DNA of 64,000 bases from Catenaria anguillulae PL171 (Eukaryota; Blastocladiomycota; Blastocladiomycetes; Blastocladiales; Catenariaceae): assembly GCA_002102555.1 (NCBI GenBank), contig MCFL01000006.1, forward strand, positions 186,001-250,000, written 5' to 3'. The translations under genes were made by a program, and so were the position numbers. Below are positions 44,329 to 54,500 of the stretch, piece after piece. The notes beneath the pieces are model-generated. The model saw only the letters and a program-made list of their open reading frames with translations. It was not told the origin of the DNA and ran no database searches. Each line of letters opens with the position of its first letter. Within the stretch, counting starts at the first letter, position 1.

Positions 44329-44847
44329 TCACGCTGCCCGACGACTCGCCCCAAGCACGATTCCGCTGCGCTCCAGCGCCGCAATCGCCTGCTCATCGTG
44401 GTTGCTCGCGGCGGCGCGGCCAGCAACCGTCGCCGCAAACTCATCGGCCGTGGGAATGTGGAGGCCGATGCCAGTTGCGGCCGCTTGGCGGAGCGCTTGC
44501 TCCATCATCTCGTTGCGCTCGTGCCGAGCGACACGAAGGGCGAGCTCCTCGGCCAAGACGGCGGCCCGAACGCGGTCAACGGTCATCTCGACCGGCTCCT
44601 CTTGCTCGACCGTGGCGATGGCGGGCGAGGGAGCTTGGCGTGTGAGGAACGGAACGAATGTTGCCGGCGCACGGCGGGGAGGTGCCATTGGCATGTTTGG
44701 GACAGAAACTTGGCCGTGAAGAACGGCGGCCGGCGTTTGGAACGCAACGGGGGGTTGGTTGGACGCGCCGGCGGGTGCCGGTGCAGGCGAAGGGGCCGCC
44801 GAGACGGTCGGAATGGACGATGAGGGAGTCGAGTAGGGGTGGGACAT
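44329..44847 (-). CDS. Lineage-specific 'IPTA' family protein, copy E
   Basis: Single-exon 172-residue protein starting MSHPYSTPSSSIPTVSAAPS. A Pro/Ala-rich N-terminus and PNMPMAPPRRAPATFVPF are followed by a helix (VDRVRAAVLAEELALRVARH, ERNEMMEQALRQAAATGI), then HIPTADEFAATVAGRAA and the ending LGASRRAA. The same order appears in copies C and D. Its upstream flank adjoins the enhancer-of-rudimentary gene and is the apparent source of the block upstream of copy C. No known domain; function unknown. The frame is intact. Confidence 0.65.
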   Translation of the reverse strand: MSHPYSTPSSSIPTVSAAPSPAPAPAGASNQPPVAFQTPAAVLHGQVSVPNMPMAPPRRAPATFVPFLTRQAPSPAIATVEQEEPVEMTVDRVRAAVLAEELALRVARHERNEMMEQALRQAAATGIGLHIPTADEFAATVAGRAAASNHDEQAIAALERSGIVLGASRRAA

Positions 44848-45770
44848 GATGTAGTTGTGAGTTTGTGCAGAGGGGTCAAGTCGGGTTATGTGTGTAGCTT
44901 GAGATGGTGATGACCGGGGAGAGGCGTGTGCGTTGGGGGCGTGGGCTGTATTTGAAGAGCTAAACCAACCACACGCGGCGGCGCTCTGCTGGTGGCATCT
45001 GAGCTGCTGGTTCCGTAACCAAGCTGTGCTACTGTACCGACTGCAGTTCCCACGTCCCATGCGCAAGATGTTGCGCGAGTGGGAGTCGGCCAGTGGAGTC
45101 GGGAGATCACAAACGCGACCACGTGCAGCGACGACGAGCAGGTCGGAGACTAGGAGACAGAATTGGAAAACTGGACTCTGATCTGGGTCCCAACTCCCAA
45201 GGACTCAAAGTTCTCCCAAAGTTGTATCTTTATTGTATACTGCATCCTCTGCCGAATCCTTGTCAGAGGCCGCGGCCGGCGACGCAAGACTTTGAGATCC
45301 TCGCGCTTGGCTCCTGTGCCGCGTCCATTGAAGTCCGGGCTGCTGGCATTCGTGAGTCAATCAAACTCGGCACGCAACAATAAACATTTACAGGTTCTCG
45401 GCCGCTTGCCGGCCGGGGCCCCGGCGTTGACTGGCCTCGCCCGCTCGCTCTTCCTCCCATATGCAATACAATTACAGTTTGCGACTTGCTCGGCCACTGG
45501 CAAGCTGTCAGTGGGACATGCGACAGGATACATTGAAGAGACAAATGGGGGGTAAAAGTCACAAAAACGAGAACAATACGTTGCGGGACGTATACACAAA
45601 GCACAACGGGCAAGCAGTGTATCTGACAAACTCGCACGACAATTCAATTATGATGAGACCCGCGGATTACACAAATCCGCACTATCAACACGCCCCACTC
45701 CATGGCCCAACCTGATCCCATCTTCATGTCGCGATATGCTCGAGATTACCTCCTGCCGCCGCCTCCACGC
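44848..45770. repeat. Source copy of the segmental duplication found at 36.3-37.2 kb
   Basis: The intergenic region between IPTA copy E and the enhancer-of-rudimentary gene, plus that gene's last codons. It matches 36291-37182 over most of its length. Because the native 3' end of the enhancer-of-rudimentary gene lies inside the repeat only here, this is the parental locus. Confidence 0.75.
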
Positions 45771-46703
45771 TTCCCTGATGCGGACTCTCCGCCGCCTCCA
45801 CCTCCGCCGCCCCGCTTTGCACCACCAGCGCCGCTCACGCCCGCGGGCAACGGTTTGGTCACATGGGCCAATCCCTTTTTCTCGGCGTAGGCCTTTGTGA
45901 ACAACTGCGTCGACAATTGAGCGGCCTTTGCGCCATCGGGTCCGAGACGCTTTGTGATTTTGCCCGGTTTGGAGGCAGACGCGACGAGGATTTTGGACGT
46001 TGGCTGTTGTTGTTTCTTTGCGGCGTTGGCCGTTTTGTTGCTTGACTTTGATGAGGAAGCGGCACGTGGTGGTGGAGACAGAGAGTCGCGTGGATTGCGT
46101 TGAGACTGGCGTTTTTGAGATTGCTGATTCTGGTTTTGCGCCTGGTGTGCGGGCACATTGTTGCTGCTGCTACTGGTACTGTTCATGCTCATCCTGGACG
46201 CCAGAGTCGACACGCTTTCCGCCCCCGCACCTGCCAATGAAGCGGCCTCGGCGGCGCGCATGCTTTGAAGCTTTTGCAAGAGCACGGGCCGCACAAACTG
46301 CTTGATCCATTCCTTGTCTTTTGGGACATAGGCGCTGACGCCGCCCGGGAGCGGGTTGCGGATGAGGCAGGCGATTTCCGGGAAAGAGTCAATGTAGCTG
46401 GTCACGTCCATGTCCGTGTACTTGAGGGTTGAAGAAGTCGAGGCGGACGACGACGAGGTTTGGTCTTGGCGCAGCTTGTGCTCAAACATGGAGATGAGGT
46501 CGAGGATGGCGGCCGAGGTGGACGGGTGCTCGAGGTAGGTGCGTGACGAAGGAGCGTTGGGCTCGAGTTGGAGGAGGATGAGCGTGTGTGTGTCCTGCCA
46601 AAGATTGGGAACGGGATGATCAGAACACATGCGAGAAGGGCAGGAGATGGAGCACGGGGGGGGGGGGGGGCAGGCGTACGGGAGGTGCCGCGGCAGTCAT
46701 CAT
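45746..46703 (-). CDS. ERH: Enhancer of rudimentary homolog (ERH) with long C-terminal tail
   Basis: Small conserved nuclear protein linked to mRNA splicing, elimination and transcription. Exon 1 (46703-46680, MMTAAAPP) is joined by a GTACGC...GGCAG intron in phase 0 to exon 2 (46594-45746). The ERH core is clear: DTHTLILLQLEPNAPSSRTY, ILDLISMFEHKLRQ, LKYTDMDVTSYIDSFPEIAC and YVPKDKEWIKQFVRPVLLQK, with a short Ser-rich insert. After the ~125-residue core comes a ~160-residue low-complexity tail rich in Ser, Gln, Asn, Ala, Lys and finally Gly/Arg (RGG-like ending); animal ERH stops at 104 residues. The tail frame is open throughout. The intron holds a run of about 15 G (46656-46670). Divergent with eIF2B delta. 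Confidence 0.85.
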
Positions 46704-46981
46704 GGTTGGTCAAGAGTGGTAGTAGGGGTGTTGGAGGGAAACTTGCCGAGGGTTATTGCATGGGAAAATGAGCCGGGTGGTCGTGGTCTGTGCTTGATTC
46801 ATGTTTACATTTTCATGCGATCAATGTATAGGTGGAAGAGTCTGGGAAGAGTCAAAGACGTCCATTCATCATGGGCCGTCGATCACTCCATCATGATGTT
46901 TCCATGTGGTCCGTCAGACTCCGAGTCGAGTTTTGCTCGGTACATATGTCAATAAGCTGACCCATGATACACCAAAGCACA

Positions 46982-48436
46982 ATGACACCGCCAAAGGAAC
47001 AGCAACCCGCAGCCGCTGCCCCTGCCGCTGCCGCTCCGACTGATGCCGCCCCGGCTCCCGCCTTCCAGCTCGACGCGGATGGCCGCCCCGTCGCCCTCAA
47101 GCCGGCAAAGGAGATGACAAAGGCCGAGCGCAGGGCCTTCCAGGAAGCTCAGCGCGCCCACAAGGCCGCCGCTTCCGCCGCTTCCTCTGGATCGGCAAAG
47201 CCAAAGCCGGCTGGAGCTGCTGCTGCGGCAAGTGCGTCGGCTCAAGGTCAACAACAATCTTCAAACGCAGCCTCTGCTGCCGCCGCCGCTGCTTCAACTG
47301 CAGGCAACTCGGTCGACAAGCCCTCCACGCCCGGCGGTGCAGCTGCTGGATCGCTCGCCTCTCTTGCCGCCACCACCTCCTCATCCCACTCATCCGCGTC
47401 CAAAACCCTTTCGCTCTTCTCGCACCTGCCCGCCCCGCTGACGGAACGCACTAAACCCTTGCACTCACTCCCGACCCGCTCCACCCTGCACCCTGCTGTC
47501 CTGATGCTGGGCCTGCAACTCGCCGACCCCTCCACTTCACTCCTCTATGGCGCCAACGCCCGCGCACGCGCCATGCTCGATGCATTCAAGGCGCTCATTG
47601 CCGACTACTCGACCCCGCCCGATGCTGTGCTCTCACGTCACCTCACACAACTGCTCGGCACCCACATTTCCTACCTGTCCGACATTCGCCCCTTGACCCC
47701 GGGCATGGGCAGCGCCATCCGCCAGCTCAAGCACGACATTTCGGTGCTGTCGCCCGACATGCCCGATCATGAGGCAAAGGAACACTTGCTTGACCGCATC
47801 GACACCTTTATCCAAGAACGCATCACGCTGGCACTCACCGGATTGGCGCAAAACGCCGCACCAAAGATCAAGGACGGCGACGTGATCTTGACGTATGCAC
47901 ACTCGTCGGCCGTCCGGCACGTGCTGCTCACAGCACACAAGCAAGGCCGCAAGTTTGAGACCATTGTGGTGGATGCGCGCCCAACGTCCGAGGGCCGCGA
48001 TCTGGCGCGCTTGTTGATTGCCGAGGGCGTGCCCACGACCTACGTGCTCATTTCCGGGCTCGGGTACGCCATGCGCGAGGCAACCAAGGTGCTGTTGGGC
48101 GCAAATGGCATGTTGGCCAATGGCGCACTGCTTGCACGCATTGGGTCGGCTCAAGTCGCGCTCATGGCCAGCCGCAAGAACGTGCCCGTCATTGTTGCGT
48201 GCGAGACGTACAAGTTTACAAACGGTATCATGGTCGATAGTATTGTGTTCAACGAGCTGGGCGACCCCCGGATGGTGGTGGACGAGGCCGAGGGCAAGGT
48301 CAAGGGATTGAACCTGTTATTTGATGTCACGCCGCCAGAGTTTTTGACGGTGGTGATTACCGAGCTCGGGTTGGTGCCTGTTACGTCTGTGCCCGTGGTG
48401 TTGCGTGAGTACAAGCCCTTGTTGGAGCAGAGTTGA
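46982..48436 (+). CDS. GCD2: Translation initiation factor eIF2B subunit delta
   Basis: Regulatory subunit of the eIF2B guanine-nucleotide exchange factor, sensing phosphorylated eIF2. Single exon, 484 residues, no frame break. A disordered Ala/Pro/Gln-rich N-terminus with a basic KEMTKAERRAFQEAQRAHKA segment precedes the eIF-2B alpha/beta/delta fold: LHPAVLMLGLQLAD, HISYLSDIRPLTPGMGSAIR, GDVILTYAHSSAVRHVLL, IVVDARPTSEGRDLARLL, LLGANGMLANGALLARIGSA, VIVACETYKFTNGIMVDSIV, FNELGDPR, and the C-terminus TPPEFLTVVITELGLVPVTS. The start at 46982 (MTPPKEQQ) is preferred; an in-frame Met at 46964 would add six residues. Confidence 0.95.
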   Translation: MTPPKEQQPAAAAPAAAAPTDAAPAPAFQLDADGRPVALKPAKEMTKAERRAFQEAQRAHKAAASAASSGSAKPKPAGAAAAASASAQGQQQSSNAASAAAAAASTAGNSVDKPSTPGGAAAGSLASLAATTSSSHSSASKTLSLFSHLPAPLTERTKPLHSLPTRSTLHPAVLMLGLQLADPSTSLLYGANARARAMLDAFKALIADYSTPPDAVLSRHLTQLLGTHISYLSDIRPLTPGMGSAIRQLKHDISVLSPDMPDHEAKEHLLDRIDTFIQERITLALTGLAQNAAPKIKDGDVILTYAHSSAVRHVLLTAHKQGRKFETIVVDARPTSEGRDLARLLIAEGVPTTYVLISGLGYAMREATKVLLGANGMLANGALLARIGSAQVALMASRKNVPVIVACETYKFTNGIMVDSIVFNELGDPRMVVDEAEGKVKGLNLLFDVTPPEFLTVVITELGLVPVTSVPVVLREYKPLLEQS

Positions 48437-48454
48437 AGGCTTGTTGATTCGCTT

Positions 48455-48482
48455 GTGTATGTATGTATGTATGTATGTATGT
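48455..48482. repeat. GTAT tetranucleotide microsatellite
   Basis: About six copies of a GTAT/TATG unit just downstream of the eIF2B delta stop codon, in its presumed 3' UTR. Confidence 0.9.
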
Positions 48483-48784
48483 TGCGCTTGTAGTTCTCAT
48501 GATTTACATGTTAGATCCTCGATCCTTTTCATGGTCTGCAGTCTGCTTCGGCCCGGACTCTGTGTTTTTGCGACCTTGACGCCGAATTGGGCTGCCGCCT
48601 GCCGATCGGGCACAACAGCGTGAATGACCTCCAGATCCGACTTGATAAATAATGTGCAGCGCCAGCGCCGGCAGGGTGCTTCTCCCTCAAAAGTCTGTCT
48701 CTCGTCTCTTCTCTCCGGTGTCTCGCGATATCATAGTTTCTTCCCGCCCACACCCGTCACACCCGCGGCCGGCAATGCTGTGCC

Positions 48785-50686
48785 AATGCTCCGGGATGTC
48801 TCCGCCTCCCGGTGGTCATCTTTCGCCAACGATCACGGCCTCCCGCCCGCAAGGCAGTGGTACAGCTACTCGCAATTCGGCTTTGTCCTCACGCTCGATC
48901 TGACTGCCACACTCTCACCTTCGCTTTCAGGCAACGATACAGCCACTCTCCTGACTGCCAGTGCGGTAATGCAATGCCGGGCAAGCTCGCATCGTCCGCC
49001 ACTCTCCGTCGGCTCGCCAACGAGTCGAACTTGCACTCGATCACGTTTGTTTGATTTTTTCCCCGCAGGCGGCCGCCGAAAGCGGCACCGTCATTCCAAG
49101 CATCCGTTGCGCCATGTCGTCCATCGTTTCCCAATACCCCGCCGCCTTTTTGGCCCTCGCCACCATCTGCGCTCAAACCGGCGGTGACTTCAACAGCGGC
49201 TTTGGCATTTCAGCCCAAGTCCTGCGTGACCCAGACGGCCTTGGATCAGCTGCTGGGCGCCATCGGGCTCCGTGCATCCGATTTCGAGATTGTCGTCACC
49301 AAATCAGGCCAGTAATATGCGGCCAAAGGCAAGTTTGGGGCCGACGCGGACGAGATTGCGGACGTGGTGCATGGCTCGGCTCGTTCAAGGGAAGACGCCA
49401 AGCGGGTTGCCATACTCGCGATTGTCGCTGCGGCGCTCACCCAATGGGTGTCGGATCCATCGCTGTTGCTGGACTCGTCCTCGAACCCCAGCACCAGTCT
49501 CGCTCGTCGGCTTGGTGCGCACGTGGCTGGTCTTGGCCTCGGTTTTCCTGTGCCCTCGACTGCCCACCAACCGCCCTCACCGACCACCACGACGCCGGCA
49601 GCCGCGCCGTTGACCCGCACCACGCTCGCCGAGCAGTACGACGACCAGCTCAAGATGTGCGACTTGGCGACCCGCACCTTGCTCGCCCAAGTGCCCATGC
49701 AAGCGTGTCTTGGTGCTGGGCTGACCATCGACCAAGCCACCGCCGAAGAGACAGGCGGCACGACCACGGTCACCTTGTTTGCCGGCCCAACCATGTTTTC
49801 GTTCGCGAACCCGTGCCCATTCCGCGCATTTGCCGGCGCGTGCCAAGCGCATTTTTTGGCCGCTCTAGTGCCTGTGGGTTCCGCTGCGGCGGAGGAGGCA
49901 GTTGTGGCGGAATCGGCAGAGGAGACGAGGAAGCGGGGCGCGCGAGATTTCGGGCAGTACCGTGTCTGGGCCTGCCTCTCCCGCCGCACCAACCGTCCTT
50001 CCGCAGGTGTTGGTCAGCCCCACGGCTCCAACTTTGCACTTTGGCAGTGTGCCCGCGTCGCCAACGTCCTCGCCAGCACAGTACACGCCAACTCGCCCAA
50101 GGCCTCGGCCGAACCAGCCTTTCAAAGTGCCCCGACTCGAGTTCCCTGTCCCCTCCGCCAATCCTGCCCCACCTGTGCAGCTGGCCTCTGCCGCCCAACA
50201 ACCAGCACCCGCCGCCGCCCATCAACCAGTGCCCGCGGCCCAACAACCAGTGCCTGCCACCCAAGAGTCAGCGCCCGACACCCAGCAACTGGCACCGGCA
50301 CCGGCGGCTGCAGCAGCTTCGCACTCGTTGTACGCACAAACAACGCCCGGATTGCTTTCCGCTCCTGCGGCTGTTTCCCAGTTCGCGCTCCGACGTGGCC
50401 GTCACGCGGCCGTAACGCCACTCTCGCAAGAGGGCATCTCGCGGCTCCCTGGCCAGCCGGCGTACCACGACGCCACCGACACGGGCTTCGACACGCTTGT
50501 GCACCAGCAGCTGCACGCCGCCTGCGCGATCTGCAGGCCGAGCTCTACTGGGCCAACGGGTGGCGCCTGCACTACGAGCGCGAGGCTCATGTGCACTACT
50601 TCTTGACCGAGGCCATTGTGTCCAAGTTGGATGCTGGCGGAAGTGTCGAGGAAGTGCGGCGGATGCTCGACGTTTCGACGGTTTAG
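48785..50686 (+). CDS. Lineage-specific protein, frame-disrupted, with C-terminal MLDV motif
   Basis: Protein-like sequence runs through this span in several frames. An N-terminal part (SQYPAAFLALATICAQTGGD) is followed by ALDQLLGAIGLRASDFEIVV, an in-frame TAA at about 49313, then DADEIADVVHGSARSREDAK, and LAEQYDDQLKMCDLATRTLL. A Pro/Ala/Gln-rich repeat region follows (QQPVPAAQQPVPATQESAPD), and the C-terminus is LRDLQAELYWANGWRLHYER, ending SVEEVRRMLDVSTV. Frame changes near 49940 and 50522 are each explained by one missing base in a G or C run. The C-terminal motif resembles that of the protein at 32500-32871. No known domain. It may be an intact gene in poor sequence or a decaying one; the in-frame stop favours caution. 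Confidence 0.4.
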
Positions 50687-51506
50687 AAGTCCAGTTTTTA
50701 TGTTTGTATCATGTTCGAATGGCCAAATATACTTCCCAGAAAAGGCTGATATCACCTTTTTTGAAGTGGTGAGCCGATGTCTTCCTCATGTCCGCAGTCG
50801 AAAACGCCACTTGAACGCAGCACGACCACCTCCCAAGCCCGATGCAGAGAGACAAAACAGCCACGCGTTTCCTTCCACTGAGCTCGCCGATCGTTTTTCT
50901 TGATGGTTTGACGAGAAGAGAGGGCGGGTGAAGCCCCTCTCTATTCAAGAGACAGCCCGACGACGCTCTTCCATTATTGTTGTTGGGCACTCAATATCAG
51001 TCATGTAAACTGTGCAGCGTATGTAACAGAATCCCATATGGACCGTCATTCACGCCAGCCGTGCTCTTGACTGACGTTTCATTCCCGCCTCGCCTGCAGC
51101 TGTCAGCCTCAGTTTCCCATCGCCGTTCGCTCACCGCCATTCCATTGCATTGCAGCTTCATTTCGCCGCTGTTGTTTCTTCCTGGCTGCCCGCCAACCAA
51201 CAAACTTGCTCACCGCAGGCAGTGTTAGGGGACAAGTCCAGTCCATCGCCAATTGCCAGCAGTGCAATCCATTCATCGCCAAGATACCAGATTCCACTCG
51301 AATCCGAATCCGACCTCTGAGTCGAATATCTTGATACAATAGACGAAGGCACCCGCCCATCCGCCCATTTACCCGTCGGTATGCTCGCAATTCTGCTGCC
51401 AGCAATCCAGGTCCATTTGCTTTGAGACAAAGACCGAAACCTCTGACTCGTTCGTGTCCATGCACTGGCACTCTTCACAGCTATTGAACTTTTCTTGTTC
51501 ACGGCA
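50687..51506. promoter_or_regulatory. Upstream region of the chitin synthase gene
   Basis: About 820 bp with no coding signal, between a lineage-specific gene and the chitin synthase start. The long, pyrimidine-rich part near the ATG suggests a long 5' leader. No individual element can be named. Confidence 0.35.
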
Positions 51507-54500
51507 ATGACGTCCTCGCCCGCTCAGCCAACCTTTGTCGCCTCGCCAACACTCGTACCCGACGCAATGCACTCGCTCGACCCGGAATCACCTGTCGCCG
51601 ATGCCGGCCCCTCATCCGCAGCCCCGGCCTCCTCGTCGGCGCGCAAGCAGCGGGACCGCGGCACCACCGACGGTAAGGAAAAACGCTCCAAAAAGGATAA
51701 ATCCTCGTCAAAGGACAAGGACAAGGACAAGGATCCCGCGCAACGCGAAGCTCGCCGTGCCGAGCGCGAACGCCGCAAGGCTGCCCGCCGGTCCGTCACT
51801 TCGGTCGCCGACAGTGCCGCCGGCGGCATCAACGATTCCGACTCGGTCGTGCCGCCCACGCCATTGACGCCCGTAACGCCCACTTCCCTTCTCGGCGGTG
51901 GCGGTGGCGGCCCCCAACAGCCGCGCACTCGTACCGTGTCGGGGTCTTCGGCCGAGCTTGACGCCGACGAAAGCGTTCCGCTTGCCGTTTCCAATTCCAA
52001 TGCCAACCGCCGCATTTCAAGAGCCCTCTCTGCCATTTCGCAGCAGGATGTCATGTCGTATGGTGGCAACGCATACGTCAGTGGCAATGCCCATGCTGTC
52101 CAGAGCACTCTTGCTGCGTCCAATGGTCAAGCCACCCCACGCACACCCGTTTTTCCACCCACAGCGTCGGCCGCGCAAGCACGTCGTCACTCTCAGCTCA
52201 TTGCACCGCCCTCGGGTGCCGACGACAACCTGCCCCTCTCGGTGCACCGCCAGTCCATGATTTTGCAAGAGGAAAACTTGCCCATTGCAGTTGCGCAAAA
52301 GCGCCGGTCCATGTACTCTGACCATCGCACAAACTCGGTCGCCTCTTTCGCCGACCTCTTGAGCCAGCATTCGGCCACACACGGCGGTGGCTTGTCGTCC
52401 GCCACGCTCACTGGCGGATCTGGCGGTGTTGCTCCCCCCATGTACGCTGCACCGACACCTGGAGCCTTCACGCCAAGGAGTCCCAGTGGGTCGACGTTTG
52501 GCCAGCAGGGAGCGTATCCGATGCAGCAGTTTAACAGCGGCGGCAGTCAGCGCGGGTCCATGGTGTTAAGCCCATCGGCAAAGCCTAGGAAGGGGTCGGC
52601 GCAAGCGCATTTACCGCCGCCGCCCATGCCCCAGCCGCAGCCACAGTTGTCGACCTTCCAGCAGATTACCCGCAAGCTTTCTGGTTCGTTGTTCTTCCCT
52701 TCCCTTAGCCACGTCGTTCACCGCAACATAAAGACTCATCACCATGTTGTCCACATTAGGACGCCGCGCTCGTGGCCCACCCACGGCCAGTTCATCCAAC
52801 TCGGGCTCCAACCACGGCGGCACCCACTTTGCCGACATTGAATCGCAAGGATCCAACACTGGCTTCCAACGCAAACGCTCGCTTGTCCGACGGGACCGCG
52901 CGCAGCACCACGGCCGCACGCCCTCGGGTCAGCAAGCGTACCAAGGGACCGCCCATCATCCCCACCGCGCCACGCTCAATGGTATGCGCGGCAACCCAGA
53001 CGGCCCGCCCGGTGGTGGCGGCGGCCCAAACTCGCCCGTACCGCTCCCGCCCAACATTTCCCGCCGGCCCATCACACTCCCACGCGAAAAGGATTACTCG
53101 CGCCCGGAAACGGCGTGCCGCAAAGCCTGGGTCGTGTTTTCGAAAATCATCACGTTTTACGCCGTGTCGCCGCTCTTGGCGGCCTGCGGTATGCCCGACC
53201 CACACGTCCAGCAGGCGTGGCGCGAAAAGATGGCTTTGTGCACCATCATTGCTCTACTCATGGCTGCGCTTGCCTTCCTGACGTTTGCCTTTAATGCTGT
53301 CCTGTGCCAGCCGTCATCGACTCGCCTGGATTCCACAAAGATTGGGAACGGGTTTGTCATTGTTAACGGATTTGCTCTCGACGTCACAAACTACAACCAC
53401 AACTTCCAGTCGTCGGCCAACAACAATTTCGGGCAGTTCCCCTTCTGGGAAATGTATGGCGAGTCGCAGTCGCGCCAAAACCGTGATCTGTCGTTCATGT
53501 TCCAGAACCAGTACGCAGGCTTGCCTGAATGCGTCAGCCTGTTTGGCCCGCAGTACATTCGCCTTGACGAGTACCTCTTCCCGTGCACAATTGGTGCTGT
53601 GGCTGAAGACAAAGGCGCGCGCAAGTTTGGCAAGTACCCGGCGAGCTACTGCCACAAGGACACGGCGCTGCTCCGGTCAGATGTGTCGGATTTCACGGCC
53701 AAGGGCAAGCGCAGGCAATTGTTTGTGCCCTGGGACCAGCTTGAAAACACGCAAAACGATTACTTGGCCTTCAATGGGCAAGTGATTGACTTGTCCATCA
53801 TTTACCGCCTGAAAAAGCCCGTCAACTGGTCCAACCTCAACGGCGTCAACTTTGAGCAAGTGTTCAAGCGGTACAAGAACAAGGACGCGACCATGTTCAT
53901 GTCGTCGAATGCCACCATGTCGGATGCGGGCAAGTGCTTGACCAAGATTGCGCGCGTTGGGTCCCTTGACTCTAGTACCATGGGATGCATTGCCTCGGAC
54001 GTGGTTCTGTGGGTGTCGCTGCTCGTCATTTTGTCGCTTGTCCTCTCGCGCTTCTTCATGGCCATCATTTTCAGGTGGGTGTTGGCGCCCAAGTTGGGCC
54101 GCAGGTTGACTGAGGAGGAGAAGCGCGGCATGTTGTTGATGCGCAATGCGCGCGAGCGCGACGCCGGCTTGTTTGGTGGATCGAGTGTTGGCGGTGGAAA
54201 CGGCAATGGCAATGGTAGTATCGGTGGGACGCGCCCAGGGTCGTACATGTCGGCCGTGATTAGCGGCACACCGGGCGACCGCCGGTCCGTTTGGTCCCAG
54301 TACGACTCGACGCAACAGCCGCCCGCGTTCACTTCGAGCCCGACCTCTTCACCCGCGCCGGGTGTTGGCTTCTCCGACACCATCTCGACACTCACGGGTG
54401 TGCCCGTCCCGGACTCGCCAAAGACCAACCCCGTATTTGGAAACGAAACCACATCCTCGCAACGGTCCAGTAACTCGTTCGACATCCAACGGTCGCCACG

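Larger units (their letters stand above)
42890..45030. repeat. Tandem duplication carrying IPTA copies D and E
   Basis: Two direct units about 1.25 kb apart: roughly 42890-43680 and 44130-45030. Shared stretches include the 3' flanks (GGGCATAGAGAAT near 43001 and 44235, GAAGCCAACCCGACTCACG near 43072 and 44318), the coding regions, and the 5' segment around TGGTGGCATCTGAGCTGCTG near 43628 and 44990. The units differ by substitutions and indels, including the ~150-bp deletion that removes the start of copy D. Confidence 0.8.

Noticed and set aside
12000-45000. Programmed frameshifting as the cause of the frame changes
   Set aside because: The sites share no slippery heptamer or downstream structure, and they differ between a repeat copy and its twin only in run length, which fits assembly error better.
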